From Desulfobacterales bacterium (lineage in GTDB: Bacteria > Desulfobacterota > Desulfobacteria > Desulfobacterales > UBA2174_A), in NCBI GenBank assembly GCA_025454075.1, contig JALOPD010000109.1:1-17944 (forward strand): a DNA stretch of 17,944 nt. The letters are read 5' to 3'. The notes beneath the pieces were generated by a model, which saw only the letters and a program-made list of their open reading frames with translations, did not search any database and was not told the origin of the DNA. A program made the translations under genes and the position numbers. This document shows positions 16,084 through 17,944 of this stretch, in pieces; positions within the stretch are counted from its first letter, which is position 1; the number at the start of each line of letters is the position of its first letter.

Positions 16084-17944
16084 ATGGCAGAGGCCCTGAT
16101 GAGATCCAATGTCATGATCTGCGAGGGAACGGGTTGTGCGGCCTCCCAGGCACGGGAGATTCTCGCCGCGCTGAAGGGCGAGATCCACCGCCACGGGCTG
16201 GACGATGAAATCCGCATCGTTCAGACCGGCTGCCGCGGGTTCTGCGCCATGGGCCCCATCGTGATGGTCTACCCGGAAGGCATCTTCTACTGCCAGGTCA
16301 AGCCGGACGATGTGCCGCACCTGGTGGAGGAGACCCTGCTGAAGGGCCGCATCGTCGAGCGGCTGGCCTACCAGGAGCCGCTGGAGCACCGCGCCATCCC
16401 TCACTACAGCGAAATCCCCTTCTACACCAAGCAGAAGCGCATCGCCTTGCGCAACTGCGGCATGATCGACCCGGAGGACATCCGGGAGTACATCGCCCGG
16501 GACGGCTACGCGGCCCTGACCAAGGTGCTCGGGGGGATGTCCCCCCAGGAGGTCCTGGCCGAGATGAAAGCCTCCGGGCTGCGGGGCCGCGGCGGCGCCG
16601 GCTTCCCCACGGGCCTCAAGTGGGAGTTCACGAGCCGCTCGCCCGCCGAGCCCAAGTACGTGGTCTGCAACGCCGACGAGGGCGACCCCGGCGCGTTCAT
16701 GGACCGCAGCATCATCGAGGGCGACCCCCACAGCCTGCTCGAGGGCATGGCCATCGCCGCGTATGCCATCGGCGCCCGGCAGGGTTACGTCTATTGCCGC
16801 GCGGAATACCCGCTGGCCGTCAAGCGCCTGCACGTCGCGATTGCCGCGGCGCGGGATTACGGGCTGCTGGGGGAGAACATCCTGGGCTCGGGCTTCAGCT
16901 TCGAGCTGGCCGTCAAGGAGGGCGCCGGCGCCTTCGTCTGCGGCGAGGAGACCGCGCTGCTCGCCTCGATCGAGGGCCGGCGGGGCGAGCCCCGGCCGCG
17001 GCCGCCCTTCCCGGCGGTCGCCGGCCTCTGGGGCAAGCCCACCAACCTCAACAACGTCAAGAGCTACGCCATGGCGCCCCAGATCATCCTGAACGGCGCC
17101 GAGTGGTTCGCCGGCATCGGCTCGCCGCAGAGCCCGGGCACGGCCATTTTCGCCCTGACCGGCAAGGTCCGCAACACCGGGCTGGTGGAAGTGCCCATGG
17201 GGATCACCCTCGGCGAGATCATTTACGACATCGGCGGCGGCATCCTCGGCGGCAAGCAGTTCAAGGCCGTCCAGACCGGCGGGCCCCTGGGGGGATGCAT
17301 CCCCCCGCAGTTCCTGAACGTCAAGGTCGACTTCGACTCGCTGCGGGAGGTGGGCGCCGTCATGGGCTCGGGCGGCATGATCGTGGTGGACGAAGACACC
17401 TGCATGGTCGAGTTCGCCAAGTTCTTCCTGACCTTCGCCACCGCGGAGAGCTGCGGCAAGTGCGTGCCCTGCCGCGCGGGCGGCAGGCGCATGCTGGACA
17501 TCCTGACCCGCATCTGCGCCGGCCGGGGGCGGCACGAGGATCTCGACATGATCCGCAGGATCGCCGCAGGCATGGATACCGCCGCGCTCTGCGCCCTGGG
17601 TCAGCTCACCCCCGGGCCGGTCATGGCGGCCCTGCGCTACTTCGAGCACGAGTTCATCGCCCACATCGAGGACCACCGCTGCCCGGCCGGGGCCTGCAAA
17701 GAGCTCGTGCCGGCGCGCTGCCTGAACGCCTGTCCGGCCGGCGTGGACGTGCCGGCCTACGTGAGCCTGGCGGCCGAGGGGCGCTTCGCCGAGGCCCTCG
17801 CCGTGCACCGCGAGCGCAACCCCTTCGCCCACATCTGCGGCCGGGTCTGCCCGGCCTTCTGCGAGCAGCGCTGCCGCCGGGGCGACATCGACACGCCGGT
17901 CGGCATCCGCGCCATCAAGCGCTTCATGGCCGACCACGAGACGG
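16084..17944 (+). CDS. NuoF/HndC-type flavoprotein fused to a GltD-like domain (partial, 3' end outside window)
   Basis: 620 residues are visible before the edge. Domains in order: a thioredoxin-like [2Fe-2S] domain with Cys13, 18, 50 and 54; the NADH/FMN-binding 51-kDa core with GLRGRGGAGFPTGLKWEF (165-182) and CNADEGDPGAFMDRS; an SLBB region; and the NuoF [4Fe-4S] motif with Cys457, 460, 463 and 503. Then, without a stop, comes a module with Cys533, 538, 546, 550, 585, 589, 593 and 597 (CLNACPAGVDVPAY, HICGRVCPAFCEQRC), the N-terminal two-cluster domain of GltD/NfnB-type oxidoreductases. An FAD/NAD(P) domain is expected beyond the edge. It would oxidise or reduce NAD(P)H and pass electrons to a partner enzyme. 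AAGGAGG lies seven bases before ATG 16084. The catalytic partner (hydrogenase, formate dehydrogenase) is not in the window. Confidence 0.93.
   Translation, partial: MAEALMRSNVMICEGTGCAASQAREILAALKGEIHRHGLDDEIRIVQTGCRGFCAMGPIVMVYPEGIFYCQVKPDDVPHLVEETLLKGRIVERLAYQEPLEHRAIPHYSEIPFYTKQKRIALRNCGMIDPEDIREYIARDGYAALTKVLGGMSPQEVLAEMKASGLRGRGGAGFPTGLKWEFTSRSPAEPKYVVCNADEGDPGAFMDRSIIEGDPHSLLEGMAIAAYAIGARQGYVYCRAEYPLAVKRLHVAIAAARDYGLLGENILGSGFSFELAVKEGAGAFVCGEETALLASIEGRRGEPRPRPPFPAVAGLWGKPTNLNNVKSYAMAPQIILNGAEWFAGIGSPQSPGTAIFALTGKVRNTGLVEVPMGITLGEIIYDIGGGILGGKQFKAVQTGGPLGGCIPPQFLNVKVDFDSLREVGAVMGSGGMIVVDEDTCMVEFAKFFLTFATAESCGKCVPCRAGGRRMLDILTRICAGRGRHEDLDMIRRIAAGMDTAALCALGQLTPGPVMAALRYFEHEFIAHIEDHRCPAGACKELVPARCLNACPAGVDVPAYVSLAAEGRFAEALAVHRERNPFAHICGRVCPAFCEQRCRRGDIDTPVGIRAIKRFMADHET

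Noticed and set aside
15487..17937. Open frame of more than 800 codons antisense to the HndB- and NuoF-like genes
   Set aside because: The sense strand encodes recognisable cysteine motifs and domains; the antisense product has no family features.
16084..17944. Assignment of the NuoE/NuoF genes to membrane complex I
   Set aside because: The HndB-like gene between them and the GltD-like extension fit soluble NAD(P)-linked complexes better; no membrane Nuo subunit is in view.

Overview
The window is GC-rich, gene-dense chromosomal DNA. The gene content suggests an anaerobic deltaproteobacterium in the broad sense (Desulfobacterota: sulfate reducers and syntrophs). Grounds are the HndA/HndB/NuoF-type electron-transfer genes with a NuoF protein running into a GltD-like domain, the CBS-ACT and universal stress proteins beside a sigma-54 response regulator, and a conserved but uncharacterised 265-residue protein of a type I associate with these bacteria. 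The assignment is inference from gene content; there is no rRNA marker. No tRNA, rRNA, CRISPR array, insertion sequence or prophage gene was seen.

Left part (1-6075, all minus strand, read right to left): citrate synthase, alanine dehydrogenase, transketolase, a DUF47/PhoU-like protein and a PiT phosphate permease that leaves the window. A perfect 10-bp hairpin separates citrate synthase from alanine dehydrogenase, and a 13-bp hairpin separates alanine dehydrogenase from transketolase. The last two genes overlap by one base and form a phosphate-uptake pair. A sigma-70-like promoter lies in front of citrate synthase.

Middle part (6222-12256, plus strand): an uncharacterised soluble protein; a membrane histidine kinase overlapping a sigma-54-dependent response regulator; then a universal stress protein, a CBS-ACT protein whose first CBS motif looks truncated, a strong intrinsic terminator, and a second universal stress protein. 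Each universal stress gene is preceded by a good sigma-54 (-24/-12) promoter. About 110 bp upstream of each promoter lies the same palindrome, TTTACA-N3-TGTAAAA, followed after exactly six bases by GACAG. The simplest reading is a compact local regulon: kinase, enhancer-binding regulator, shared enhancer sites, and stress/nucleotide-sensing targets. This is the most interesting system in the window.

Right part (12576-17944, plus strand): a single-domain receiver, a six-TM GAF histidine kinase, and 12 bp later a NuoE/HndA-type subunit, an HndB-type ferredoxin-like protein and the start of a NuoF/HndC-type flavoprotein fused to a GltD-like eight-cysteine module. These form the front end of a cytoplasmic NAD(P)-linked electron-transfer complex, plausibly attached to a hydrogenase or formate dehydrogenase beyond the edge. 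The spacing suggests that the sensor pair is co-transcribed with the complex. Non-coding curiosities here are a clover-like 55-bp REP-type element between the HndA and HndB genes, and a 33-nt element also found upstream of the first kinase, whose hairpin shows a compensatory base-pair change.
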